Positions 37,270 through 48,912 are shown, counted from the stretch's first letter. The stretch is DNA of 64,000 nt from Papio anubis (GCF_008728515.1 NC_044981.1:127694884-127758883); one strand, 5' to 3'. Notes: generated by a model from the letters alone, not told the origin. Numbers and translations: made by a program.

Positions 37270-37388
37270 AGTTTTCCTGGTCTCACTACGCTGCCTAGGC
37301 TTGCCTCAAACTCCTGAGCTCCAGTGATCCTCCTGCGTTGGCCTCCCCAAGTGCCAGGATTATAGGTGTACGCCACGATGCCCAACCT
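37270..37388 (-). repeat. Alu-monomer fragment
   Basis: Antisense. Matches only one arm, without a T-tract; diverged. Confidence 0.65.
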
Positions 37389-38064
37389 AGAATGGTGATT
37401 TTTAAATGTTAACTTTTCTTTCTTTTAGAAAGATTGACTTTGATACTGAGTATTGAACCTATGTCAAAGAGTGGGGGTAGCAAAAAGTTTGTATGTAAAA
37501 CTTTATTTGAATGGTGATGTATTTTGTTTCAGCGAATATGATTAGAAGTAATCTTTATTTGCTCCATTCTAATTTCAAACCTTTATTGTGTATTTTTTTT
37601 TTGTAAGAAAAATGTTATTCTAATACATTTACAAATTAGTTTGGTATAAGGAAGCTTGTTTAAAGTCTTGTTCAAATAACTTGCTACAACAGTATGGTGG
37701 CTAAAGAAAATAACCCTGACTGAAAGAGTATGGGAAGGCTTCTGGAAGGAGTTGGGATTGAAGCTAGTAAATTTGGGAGTAAGAATGGATTGAATCCCAG
37801 CTAGAGGAAACAGTGTTGCTTAAGCAGTGACCTGTAAGTGAGGCTTGTTTCATCAGACTATCAGGATTAATGCACGTGGCAGGAGGAAACAGGGCTAGGA
37901 AAGAAAATGGGAATGAAATTGTGAAAGACAGTTTTTAGTTTTGTGTTTTTAGTGTCGACTTATTGGAGTTTTTTGAGTAAGGGAGCTAGTATTTTGTGCA
38001 GATAATCGATCATGGTCCACAAAGTGGCGTATGGGTGTGACAGAAGAAAGGGAAGACTTGTAGG

Positions 38065-38575
38065 TCACCAGTGTTTCTTAATCTTACCTTGTGATATGAA
38101 TCTGCTGGGAATAGGTCTTTTTTTTTTTTTTCTTTTTTCCTTTGAGACAGAGTCTCATTCTGTATCCTAGGCTGGAGTGCAGTGGCATGATCTCAGCTCA
38201 CCCCAACCTCCACGTGGCTCCCAGGTTCAAGCAGTTCTCGTGCCTCAGCCTCTCAAGTAGCTGGGATTGCAGGCGCCCGCCACCATGCCTGGCTAATTTT
38301 GTATTTTTAGTAGAGATGGGGTTTTGCCATGTTGGCCAGGCTGGTCTTGAACTCCTGACCTCAGGTGATCCACCTGCCTGGGCCTCCCAAAGTGCTGGGA
38401 TTACAGGCATGAGCCACTGTGCCTGGCCGGAATAATTCTTAGGAATACAAATTTCCTGCTTCATTCCAGCACCACTAAATCATAATCTCCAGGGGAAGAA
38501 GCCTAGAAAGCTGTATTTTTAATGAATGCCTCATGTGATTTTTATTTTAAGGTGTTTAGGAAACCATTTTAGGAA
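38065..38575 (+). repeat. MER5A-like element interrupted by an Alu
   Basis: CCAGTGTTTCTTAATCTTAC lies to the left of the Alu and AATCATAATCTCCAGGGGAA with GGTGTTTAGGAAACC to the right. Confidence 0.55.
38118..38428 (-). repeat. Alu in intron 2
   Basis: Antisense, with GGAATA at both flanks (38108 and 38429) as the probable start of the target duplication. Confidence 0.94.
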
Positions 38576-41109
38576 GTTTCAGGTGTTAGGTTTTGAATTC
38601 TTTGCACTTTTATGTTTGTCAAAATGCCTTAAGTTTTGAAAATTATGTGTCCATTTTTTTCAGAAAGCACTTCCATCAAAGTTTGTGATTTACAATTTTA
38701 GAGAATAGCATTTTGTATTTATCATTTTCTCGTCATTACTTTCTCTCACTCCATTATTTCTTGTATTTGTTGCTTTTGGGGCTCTCAGTACAATTTCAGA
38801 GGTTTGGACCGGTCCCCGCCTCAGTCCCCGCCTCACCCACCCACCGTTTGAAAGTAATGGAAAAACCTGCAGTTACTTTTACACCAACCCAGTGTTTCTC
38901 CTGGGGGAATTTTCTTACTCTTTCCCCCACCCACCCTTCGCAAATCCAACCATTACTACTTCCAGAATAGTGGCCACAGTATAGGTTTCTGAGTTGGAGT
39001 TATGTGTTGGGTGTGTGTGGTGGTACAGGACCAGCCCGACCCCATTGCAGAAAAAATAGCTCCTGGCAGGCAGAGGAGAAGCCTGTACATTGAAAACTTC
39101 CTGTTCCCTGTCAGTATTTCCTGACTGAAACTTGTTAAGGGAAACATCTGATTTCATGCCTCACTTAATTTTTTAATTTGTTTTGGGTTTCTCCCTCCTA
39201 CTTCATGGGTAGGAGGAGAAGTTGGGGGAAGTATGTTTGTTACTTTTAGACTAAACTGTACACAGTTTATTAAAGCCAGGAAAGCACCAGGGACCAAAGG
39301 GCCTCATTTATACCACATTAAATCTAAAATGCTATGAATTGTAAGGTGTATCATTATTTTAAGGACCACTTTAAAACTGAAAGCTATCAGTCTAAGTATT
39401 ATGTAATGCTCAGATGTCATTTGATTGAAAGACACATCTCTAATTCTGAGATTTGTAATGTGAAAAAAAGTTGTCCTCTTAGAGAATTGATGAAATAGGA
39501 TGTCTCTTCTGCTATTTAGCCATGCTGACTTTATACCAGTGTTGTTATCTCCTTGCACAAGAGGGGGGAAATAGAGAGATATATGCAACATAACGTGCAT
39601 TCTTACAAATCTTTGTGATCTCCAGAATTACATGGGGAAAATAAGATCAGGACAAACCACTCCACCTGTAGAGTACTAACAGAAATAATCATCTTAATAA
39701 AAATGCTTGCACATTTGAAAAGATAAATTAATTTCCTATTAAGTATTCCAGTAAATATAGGATTTTACACTTTAAAAAAAATGGTGAAAGGAGATAGGAG
39801 ATGTAAGAAAGGGTTGAAACTAAAGAGTAATATTGTAAATGCTCACAGACCTTGGAGAGCCAAGCAGTAAAGGCTGCCCAAACAGCGCACATGTCCAAAC
39901 TGAGCTAAGGGGAAGAATGTGAAGCTATGTGGCATTACAATACAATTATACTTACAGTATAATATTTCTCTGTGGTTGGTGTTATCGGACTTTATATGTG
40001 TTGTTATTATGCAGTGATGCAAAACCTTGAAGTATTAGGAGAAAAATTTCATAAACTAAAGCATCCTCAATGTTACACTTTCATAGCCCATTGACATGAG
40101 CTAATTTGTTTTAAGGAAACATGCATTATAATAGAATGGATTGAATTCTGTCAACTGTTCTTTATTAATATTTCTCTTATTCTGTTCTTGTTCAGGATCT
40201 CTTCCACCTCTTCAATTTTCCCTATATTCCTACCTCCTTTATTATAATGCTCCAGTCTTCATTGGTTACTTCTGTGCTTCCACAGTGCTTGTTGTCCGGT
40301 ATTACTCATTTGGCTTTTAAAATAAATTATTAGGTTTTTCTTCTTTGCCTTCCCTCCTAATTTGTAAGGCCATTGACTTTTACAATGAATAGAGAGTGCT
40401 TATGCTTTAACCTTCTGAGTATAGGTGTTACACATACACTGCAGCTTTATGTTCTATGCATTATCTATGCATTTTGATGTCTTTTTCTCTACCCCTAGTG
40501 TGATTGTATATCTATAAATTTTGAATGTAGCTTCCCTTTAATAAGTAATATCTTCCTGATAACCTATACACAAGTCAATGAACTTAACATGTTTTGTGCT
40601 CTTATAGAAAGCTAGATAATACCTCTAATAATACCTTGCCTTGTGAATATCATATCTATATTTCTGTCCTTCTTAACATATTCTTTAATTTTATTCCTTT
40701 ACAATTGAACACAGTCTCCAGGATTCAGTTCAGTGGCCATCCAGTAGAGCTGAAAGCGTTAGTACTTTGGATATGCCTGTGATTTTCTCTTTTGCTCACT
40801 TGTATTTCATTTATGATACTCAGGCGTGTATCAGCATTTTGATAATCTGCCTTTCCTTTCCTTGATCAGATATATAAAAATACCCAGTTATATATTGAGT
40901 GATGATGTTGACAGTATTGCAGAGTAGCACAGATGTCTGAAAGTTAAAGTTAGGTATATGACCCTAGTTTACAGTGTCAGTGTATGATTGAAAGTGTGTG
41001 ATTGAAAGCATGAGTTGTTTAAAGATTAAAGTCTGTATTTTCTGTGAACTCTTACATTTAGGCAAAATTAGCACTTCTTGGGAAGTGAAAATTAACTTTG
41101 TGTTTTCCT

Positions 41110-41413
41110 TCCTTTTCTTTTTTGTTTGAGATGGAGTTTTGCTCTTGTCACCCAAACTGGAGTGCAATGGTGCGATCTCGGCTCACTACAACCTCTGCCT
41201 CCTGGGTTCAAGAGGTTCCGCTGCCTCATCCTCCTGAGTAGCTGGGATTACAGGCGCCCACTACCATGCCCAGCTAATTTTTATATTTTTAGTAGAGATG
41301 GGGTTTCACTGTATTTGCCAGGCTGGTCTCGAACTCCTCACCTCAGGTGATCCATCCGCCTCAGCCTCCCAAAGTGCTGGGATTACAGGGGTGAGCCACC
41401 GCGCCTGGCCACC
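41110..41413 (-). repeat. Alu in intron 2
   Basis: Antisense. Target duplication TGTGTTTTC at 41099-41107 and 41415-41423. It lies about 400 bases upstream of exon 3. Confidence 0.94.
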
Positions 41414-41811
41414 ATGTGTTTTCTTAATTATGTAAGTTAGAGGTTTGATATTTGGTTTGAAATACTTGTATCGAAGAGAAAATTTCAGAGAACACAGAAT
41501 AGTATACAAAGAAGAGATAATAGGAAAGGTAGATTTTGGAAGCCATGGAGAAAGTAGGCTGAGTGGAATGGTTTCAGAGATTGGGGCAGAGAAGGAAGAA
41601 GATTATAAGAGATTAATAAGTGTAAGCACATTCGAGTAGGATTTTGGGTATATGTTTTGGTACGATATTGTTTTTGTTTTCTTCCCTTATTTTGAAATGT
41701 GGGTAACTATAGATGATTGATTAGAATTTTTAATTTTTACTTTAACGTTTGTAAAAAAAGTTAATAGGAAATGACTATACCATAGCATTCTTTGGTCATT
41801 TTATATTCTAG

Positions 41812-41937
41812 CTGCTCAGTTTATTTATTCACGGCGTGACAAACCTTCTGTTGAGCCTGTAGAAGAATATGATTATGAAGATCTGAAAGAATCTTCCAAT
41901 TCTGTTTCGAACCATCAGCTCAGTGGATTTGATCAAG
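41812..41937 (+). CDS. HBS1L: HBS1L exon 3 (cassette exon)
   Basis: This 126-nt exon lies between a TTATATTCTAG acceptor and a GTATAG donor. It encodes residues 37-78 plus split codons, including the peptides AQFIYSRRDKPSVEPVEEYDYED and the Ser/Asn-rich NSVSNHQLSGFDQ. It is exactly 42 codons long with phase 1 on both sides, so leaving it out deletes 42 residues without a frameshift. This fits the known 642-residue HBS1L isoform compared with the 684-residue main form (established knowledge of the human gene). The exon ends just before the folded HBS1 N-terminal domain, so skipping should spare that domain. Confidence 0.94.
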
Positions 41938-42658
41938 GTATAGCAAAAAGTAGTGCATCTGTTATCTGAAAATGATTAATAACCGAACACACCAGAATTT
42001 ATCAGTTTTGTTGTGAGTGTTTATAACAGTGACTATGAACAGTAATGATGTAAACATATCTGTCCTATTCAAGGACAATTTATGTTTTATTAAGTATGTT
42101 TTGTGAGGAGTGTATTTAACTGTATGATTGAAAAATTGTATGGCTGTTGTTTAGTAACTGGAATTTTAATTGAACTGTCCCATTTAAAATTTTTTTTCCA
42201 TGGGAGAGAAACTCCAGTGATTTGTTAAGAAGACCTTTTTGAGACGATTTAATTGTTTGATAAGCTGTATGTGGAGCTTATGATTAGAATACATAAACTC
42301 CTTTACTTACAAAGATGTTAAGTTCAAAAGGTTTGAAAAAAACCAGTTGAAGTCTAAAGTGACACTGGATAAGTGTACTCAGGATTTACATCCGTGTGAA
42401 TTAAGTTTCAAAATAGAACTTGGTAATGTCATTGGTTCTGAGTTTTTGCATATTTTCAACTCTCTTAAACATTTTAATGAATATATTTATATTTTGGCTT
42501 TCTTCTTTTATAAATAAGTTCCAAACATGACATGGCTTCAAACATCACTCAAGCCATAGATTTGATAGCAGAACTAAAATGGCCAGGTAAAACAATAATG
42601 CCATTTGTTGATAGCACAGGGATTTGATCTTTCTCTGGAGTGTGGCTTTGTTCTATAA

Positions 42659-42951
42659 TTTTTTTTTTTGAGACAAGAGTTTCGCTTTGTCGGCCAGGCT
42701 GGAGTGCAGTGGCGCAGTCTTGGCTCACTGCAGCCTCTGCCTCCCAGTTTAAAGGGATTCTCTTGCCTCAGCCTCCTGAGTGGCTGGGATTGTGGGTGCC
42801 TGCCACCACAGATGGGTAATTTTTGTATTTTTAGTAGAGATGGGGTTTCACCATGTTGGCCAGGCTGGTCTCGGTCTCCTGACTTCAAGTGATCCACCCG
42901 CCTCAGCCTCCCAAAGGGCTGGGATTACAGGCGTGAGCCACTGTGCTTGGC
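42659..42951 (-). repeat. Alu in intron 3
   Basis: Antisense, with a mutated box at CCACCACAGATGGGTAATTT. Confidence 0.94.
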
Positions 42952-43419
42952 ATGATTGTTTTTACATTGAAAATTTATAATAATTTTAAAACAGAGGAAT
43001 TTTATGAATCTGGGAGTTGATCTTTGAATTAATCAATAAAATATATACCAGCTGCTAACCAACTCAAGAAAAATGGAGAGAAAGCACGAATATACAAAAG
43101 TAGAAAGCAGAAAGGGAAACAACAGATAAAGAAGAAATAAAAGGAATTTACCAACTCTGAAAATATGTTGGAAAATCTGGATAAAAGTCTGTAGCTGTTG
43201 TATGCACTCACTTTATAATTGTATTTTTAAAGAGTATTATTGTTAAGATTGTAAGGAGAGAGGATACGAATAGGATGGAAGTTCTGTCCTGCTATGCCTC
43301 AGTGGACAATGATTAAGGAGTTAGGAAATTCAGAGTTATTTTTGAGAAGGAAAGTTAATCATTCCAACCTGACTTATATGTAAGTAATGACAGTAATAAT
43401 GATCGTAGCTGATTTTTGC

Positions 43420-43620
43420 TAATACTCTCTAGGTACTTTCTATGTACTGTTCAGGTGTTAGCATCTTTAATCTTCGCAACAACTTTATGAAGTAGGACAG
43501 TTGCCCTCATTTTACAAGAGAGGAAAAATGAGACACTGAGAAGTAACTTGCCTGAGATTTTACCTGCTAGTAAGTGGCATTAGGATATGAACCAAACTAG
43601 CCTAACTCTATAACCTCTAC
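43420..43620 (+). repeat. MIR in intron 3
   Basis: Almost complete: GTACTTTCTATGTACTGTTC, CAACAACTTTATGAAGTAGG, then AAGTAACTTGCCTGAGATTT. Confidence 0.85.
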
Positions 43621-43631
43621 TTAAAATTCAT

Positions 43632-43860
43632 AACCAGCCTGACCCACATGGAAAAACCCCGTTTCTACTAAAAATACAAAATTGTCCGGGTGTGGTGGCA
43701 CATGGCTGTCATCCCAGCTATTCGGGAGGCTGAGGCAGGAGAATCACTTGAACCTGGGAGATGGAGGCTGCTGTGAGCTGAGATCATGCCATTGCACTCC
43801 AGCCTGGACAATAAGAGCGAAACTCTAACTCAAAAAAAAAAAAAAGAAAAAAGAAAAAAG
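43632..43860 (+). repeat. 5'-truncated Alu
   Basis: Sense, begins within the left arm at AACCAGCCTGACC, directly abutting the MIR. The tail is AAAAAG units. Confidence 0.92.
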
Positions 43861-44561
43861 GACGCCCTAATGCTAGCTATACTAAGTATTTTGTTACAGT
43901 TTCAATAATTGATGTTATTTATCAGAGATAGTATTATCCCAGTATAGCTTATTAGCCTTTAAAAGTTAATCTTAGATTGAAGCAAAGCAGAATTGCCCAA
44001 ATATTTCAGGAATGTATTGTTAATAATTAAGGGGCCAATGAAATAAGTATCAAATACCTTTTTTTTTTTTTTTTGTTAAAGAAAGAGTATTGCCAGTAGA
44101 TTACTTGTTAAGCATATGAGCATGTACAATTAAATATAAGTTGCATTCTGTGAAATGGTTTTGTGGAATAGGGAGTTTGAAAACCTCTATTCTGTTTTGG
44201 TTATTGCTGATTTAGTAGTGCCATGATTTTCAATCTTATCTTTATTAAGTTAGAATTTGCCTGATATATCTAGCTCATAGACTTATTATGAGGATTACAA
44301 AAGAAATATATATATAAAAGTATTGTGAAACTTGGCAAGTGCTATACAAAAATATAAAGGAATATATCATAGATTTTTATTCATTGGCCCCTAGTTACCT
44401 GGTACTGTTTTAGGTTCTAGGGATACAAAGCCTCTCTTCTCTTACAGATTTTACATCATTAATAAGTATTATTAATAATTTTAATACTGTCATCAGAAAA
44501 TTAAAATTCATAAACAGCTGAGATAATTCCAGACTTAAATTTTTTTATTTTAAAAGTGAAT

Positions 44562-44864
44562 GCTGGTTGGGTGTGGCGGCTCACGCTGGTAATCCCAGCA
44601 CTTTGGCAAGCTGAGGCAGGTGGAAACCTGAGATCAGGAGTTTGAGAACAGCCTGGGCAACATGGTGAAACCCATCTCTACTAAAAATGGAAAAATCACC
44701 CGGGTGTGGTGGCGGGCATCCGTAATCCCAGCTACTCAGGAGGCTGAGGTGGGAGAATTGCTTGAACCTGGGAGACAGAGGTTGCAGTGAGCTGAGATCA
44801 TGCCACTGTGTTCCAACCTGGGCAACAGAGTGAGACTCTGTCTCAAAAAAAAAAAAAAAAAAAA
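44562..44864 (+). repeat. Alu in intron 3
   Basis: Sense, full length, with a pure A-tail. Confidence 0.94.
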
Positions 44865-45186
44865 GCCTATCCTCCCCTTAACTTCCTGGACTTTCTTGTT
44901 TTTATGGCATTTTTATATTACGTTATCTTGCCGTTTTTTTAAAGAGTCATTAAGGATTATTTTAGTTAGCTGGGAAGAACTGAAGTTAGCCAAAAAGGAA
45001 ACAAGGTAGCAGCTTGAGAAATATAAGAAATATACTTTGTGAGTAACTGGGTTCACTAACAAATTAGAAATAGTTCCACACTCACCCCTTCCTTTCTGTA
45101 CATGCGAAAAATGATCAATGCAGATACCATCATCATTGGTGACTGAAAATAGATATTAATGTATACTGTTCAGTGTACACTTTTTA

Positions 45187-45417
45187 AAATTATTATTATT
45201 ATACTTTAAGTTCTACGGTATATGTGCACAACGTGTAGGTTTGTTACATATGTATACTTGTGCCATGTTGGTGTGTTGCAACCATGAACTCGTCGGCACC
45301 CATCAACTCGTCATTTACATCAGGTATAACTCCCAATGCCATCCCTCCCCGCTCCCCCCTCCCCATAATAGGCCCTGGTGTGTGATGTTCCCTTTCCCGA
45401 GTCCAAGTGATCTGTAA
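45187..45417 (-). mobile_element. 5'-truncated primate L1 3' end
   Basis: Antisense of the L1PA-type 3'UTR (GTAGGTTTGTTACATATGTA, then GCCATGTTGGTGTG). Perfect 13-bp target duplication TGTACACTTTTTA at 45174-45186 and 45418-45430. Confidence 0.9.
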
Positions 45418-45681
45418 TGTACACTTTTTAGAAACATTTAGTCACTATTATTCAGGAGACATTTTATTATAGTGATTTTTAAATTAACGAAATCGTTCCT
45501 CTGATAAGGGAAGATAGGTATATTGTAGATAAAAATGTGATCATTAGAAATAATTTTTGCCAAAGAGAAAGGAGAGTTGAATATTCTAGTACAGCTGTAA
45601 ATTTTAAAATCAGTTTTGAAGATTAAAAGTTCTTTCATGGCGCCATTTAGTATAGCTTTTGACCATTGTTGTCTTTTCTAG

Positions 45682-45876
45682 CTCGTCTTTATTCGTGCCT
45701 TGATCACATGAGAGAGGTACTTGGAGATGCTGTGCCAGATGAAATATTAATTGAAGCAGTTCTGAAGAACAAGTTTGATGTGCAGAAGGCTTTGTCAGGG
45801 GTTCTGGAACAAGATAGAGTGCAGAATTTGAAGGACAAGAATGAGGGAACAGTATCTACAAGAAAGATGGCAAAAG
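45682..45876 (+). CDS. HBS1L: HBS1L exon 4 (HBS1 N-terminal domain)
   Basis: This 195-nt exon follows TTGTCTTTTCTAG and ends at AAAAG/GTATGC. It encodes residues 79-143. The segment LYSCLDHMREVLGDAVPDEI and the following helix with FDVQKALSGVLEQ form the small helical HBS1_N domain (a UBA-like fold). In the family this domain contacts the 40S subunit near the mRNA entry side. The exon ends in phase 1, and it can be joined either to downstream GTPase exons outside the window or to the open terminal exon beginning at about 47468. It is therefore the branch point between the GTPase and SKI7-like products. Residues 138-143 read TRKMAK. Confidence 0.95.
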
Positions 45877-46115
45877 GTATGCCTTTACTTGTTCTTTTTC
45901 ACTTGTTTTACATAGTTAATGCCTAAAGAGAGGCTTTCATTTGCTTGAGCTTTTAAGAAAATACTTAATTTGCTTGAGCTATTAAGAAAATCTTGCATGT
46001 TATTGTTAACTTTTGATTATCAGTTGATCTTCTAGTTGTGAATTTTTAGGATGAGTACTGAGTTTCCTTTCTTCTGTTGTACCCTGTTTTTGTGGTTATT
46101 TTACTACTTGATTTT

Positions 46116-46436
46116 TTTTTGTTTGTTTATTTGTTTGTTTTTTGAGACAGAGTCTCACTCTGTCACCCAGGCTGGAGTGCAGTGGCATGATCTTGCTCAC
46201 AGCAGCCTCCTACCTCCTGGGTTCAAGTGATTGTCCTTCCTTAGCCTCCCAAGTAACTGGGATTACAGGTGCATGCCACCGTGCCTGACTTATTTATTTT
46301 TTCTTTGTGTTTTTATTAGAGATGGGATTTCACCATGTTGGCCAGGCTGTTCTTGAACTCCTGGCCTCAAGGGATCCGCCCGCCTCGGCCTCCTGAAGTT
46401 CTTGGATTACAGGCGTGAGCCACTGCACCCGGCCTC
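46116..46436 (-). repeat. Alu between exon 4 and the V3 exon
   Basis: Antisense. Target duplication ACTACTTGATTTT at 46103-46115 and 46437-46449. Confidence 0.95.
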
Positions 46437-47467
46437 ACTACTTGATTTTATAACTAACAACATAGTGGAAATAAAATTAGATAAGACAAGACATCTTTTT
46501 CTTCTTGTTAGTAGCTTACAGAACTTTTCAATTGTTATTTTTTTAAACTCTAGTGAAATAGGAAAAGGAAATTAACAGCCAGCTAATTAATGTTAAAAAA
46601 ATCCCTTTATGCTTTTATTATGTATACTTTTTAAAATTTAAATATAATTAGGTATAAGTATCATAATTATACTACTTTGCATTTTATAGCCAGAGATTTA
46701 ATTTTAAATTTGTAAAATTTGGGGTGAAATTTGGAATTCAGTGGACGTAAGAGGGGAACTGAGGTGGTAGCATTATGTTAATTGGCATGCTATCTCTCAG
46801 TACGAGTATGGCAATTTGTTTAATTATGTCAGTGTTTATTGTAACCTTTGGGCTAAATTTTTCTACAACAAAGCTGCGTACAGCCTGTTACGATGAAATA
46901 AGAGTGTTTTCCGGGGATGCTGGGCCCGCAGATGGGCACTTTTAACTGGCTGTGATGGGAATGAATCTGTAATATGTCATCTTGTATTGATGGTGTATCC
47001 CAGATTATGGTAGAAATTACTGGGAGTTATTTGTTTGCTTATTTGTTTCTAATACATTAAAATATAGAATAAAATGAACCTAGTTTCTTTTGTTTTTTTA
47101 AAGAAGTTTTTGAATTTGAGACAATCCTGACTATAATTTAATTATGGTTAAAACCTCACATTTTTAAATTCATGAAAATTAGAACATTGACTGACTTACA
47201 TTGTATTTATCAGTGAATAGAGTATAAAGAGTACTTTAAATTGTTAAAGGAAGGTAATACTCCCTTATTGGTTTTTAGAGTATTCATGTTAAGTAATGAT
47301 CAAGTATCACTTTATTCATGTCATAATCAAAAGAAGCATTTAGTAATTAAATGCCTCATTTCATGTTTCCTTTTGGTTGCTGTGACTGTCTTCTGCGTGT
47401 ATCAACCTATTCATCTGAAAATTAATGGCTCTTGTAAGGTAAGGAGTCTTATTTTCTTCTTCTGAAG

Positions 47468-48912
47468 TTTCAGCTGATAATGTTCAAAGTTCTTATCCTC
47501 AGTCAGCAAATCATTTGGATTATAGTTGCAAACCCTTTGATTTGTCTAGCTCAGTAGGAAAATATGGATTATCTCATAATTCTTCAGTTCCAAGTCACTA
47601 TTTACTCCATAGAAGAAAGAAACTTGACAGACTTAAAAGTGAAAAGAAACTAGAATCATGTAAGTTAACAAAAGAACTTTCACTAGCTAACCTAATTCAT
47701 GATATGTCAAGAGATTCCTGTGAAAGTCAGCCATCAGTCAGATTATCATCTACAGAGAGTCTGGAAAGTCTACTGTCAAAGAACGTAGATGCTGATTTGT
47801 TGAGACTTCATGCATCTGAATGTGTTTCCAAAGATGATTCTGCATTGAAAGAAATGCCAGATTTAAAGCCCGTAATCATAAAGAGCACAACACCGAATAA
47901 TTCTTTATATATTCAAAATAATTCGCTATCTGATTTTCAAAACATTCCAGTACGGGACAGTTTAGGAAGTTCAAATAATCATTTGTACTTAACTAGCTCA
48001 TTGGAAAATATGACTGTTGATCATTTAAATGCTAGTAAAGAAACTGAAGTTGGAAGTGTTTCTTTAGTTGAACAAAGTGCCGAGAATTATATTTTAAAAA
48101 ATGATAATTTGCAGTTTTCTCAGTGTGAAAGTCCATCCCTCACTGAACTATTTCAGGAACACAAAGAAAACAATATAAGCCAGTGCTTTACTTTATCTGA
48201 CCTTTATGACCAGTCATCTGCCAGTTTCACAGATCTAAGTTTGGGATCCTTTCCTCTGTCACAATTAGCAAATCGCTGTCAGTCTTCACCCGGAATATCA
48301 GAATTAACAGGATCTCTCTCGTCATTGGCATTTCATAAAGCTTCTCCCACAAGAGACCTTGAGAATTTGTCACTTTCTGAATTGATTGCAGAAACAATTG
48401 ATGTAGACAACTCTCAGATTAGGAAAGAGTCCTTTGAGGTCAGTTTATCTGAAGTGAGGTCTCCTGGAATAGATTCAAATATTGATCTTAGTGTCCTTAT
48501 AAAAAACCCAGATTTTGTTCCAAAGCCTATAGTAGACCAATCCATTGGTCCATCATCACGAACTAAAGTTCTAAATTCAAAGCTAGGGAAGAATTCCAAT
48601 CTTGCTAAGGATAATAAAAAAAACAATAAAGGCTCTCTGACCAGGAAACCACCTTTTTCTCTCTCTTGGACCAAGGCCCTTGCTGCTAGACCTTCAGCTT
48701 TTGCCTCAACACTGTGTCTTCGTTACCCACTGAAAAGCTGCAAGCGACGCACCCTTGACCTCTATAAGACTTTTCTTTATAGTAGACAAGTTCAAGATGT
48801 AAAGGACAAAGAAATAAGTCCTCTTGTAGCGATAACACCATTTGACTTCAAATCAGCATCACCTGATGACATTGTAAAAGCTAATCAAAAAAAAGCATTT
48901 ACTAGAGAATAG
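47468..48912 (+). CDS. HBS1L: HBS1L short isoform (V3) terminal exon, SKI7-like
   Basis: This is one uninterrupted frame of about 480 codons that continues exon 4 in phase and stops at TAG 48910-48912. I recognise it as the exon specific to HBS1LV3, the mammalian counterpart of yeast Ski7, which lacks the GTPase domain and tethers the cytoplasmic exosome to the Ski complex for 3'-5' mRNA decay. With this acceptor the product has 624 residues. The exon-specific part is Ser/Asn/Lys-rich and probably disordered. It carries an RxxxFxxxL motif at residues 551-559 (RPSAFASTL), a conserved basic segment around 560-585, and a PFDF motif at 601-604 followed by SASPDDIV. It also has a short repeated motif of the LSxLI type (see findings). 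The acceptor is uncertain: AGs at 47442-47443, 47466-47467 and 47472-47473 are all in frame. I chose the second because it directly follows the tract TCTTATTTTCTTCTTCT. Confidence 0.9.

Larger units (their letters stand above)
33406..41811 (+). other. HBS1L: HBS1L intron 2
   Basis: GT...AG intron of about 8.4 kb. Recognisable repeats are a sense Alu, an MLT1-type LTR, two MER5A-like elements, one Alu-monomer fragment and two antisense Alus. The long stretch 38600-41100 is AT-rich and essentially unique to my eye, apart from a short C-rich tract at 38815-38845. I see no further exon. Confidence 0.88.
41938..45681 (+). other. HBS1L: HBS1L intron 3
   Basis: GT...AG intron of about 3.7 kb. It contains one antisense and two sense Alus, a MIR at 43420-43620 and a 5'-truncated L1 3' end at 45187-45417 that lies only 264 bases upstream of exon 4. 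The acceptor region is GACCATTGTTGTCTTTTCTAG. Confidence 0.9.

Noticed and set aside
47241..47465. 74-codon frame just before the V3 exon
   Set aside because: It lies in the intron, ends at the acceptor region, and shows no domain or homology that I recognise.
48414..48674. Minus-strand frame within the V3 exon
   Set aside because: Shadow of the real coding strand.
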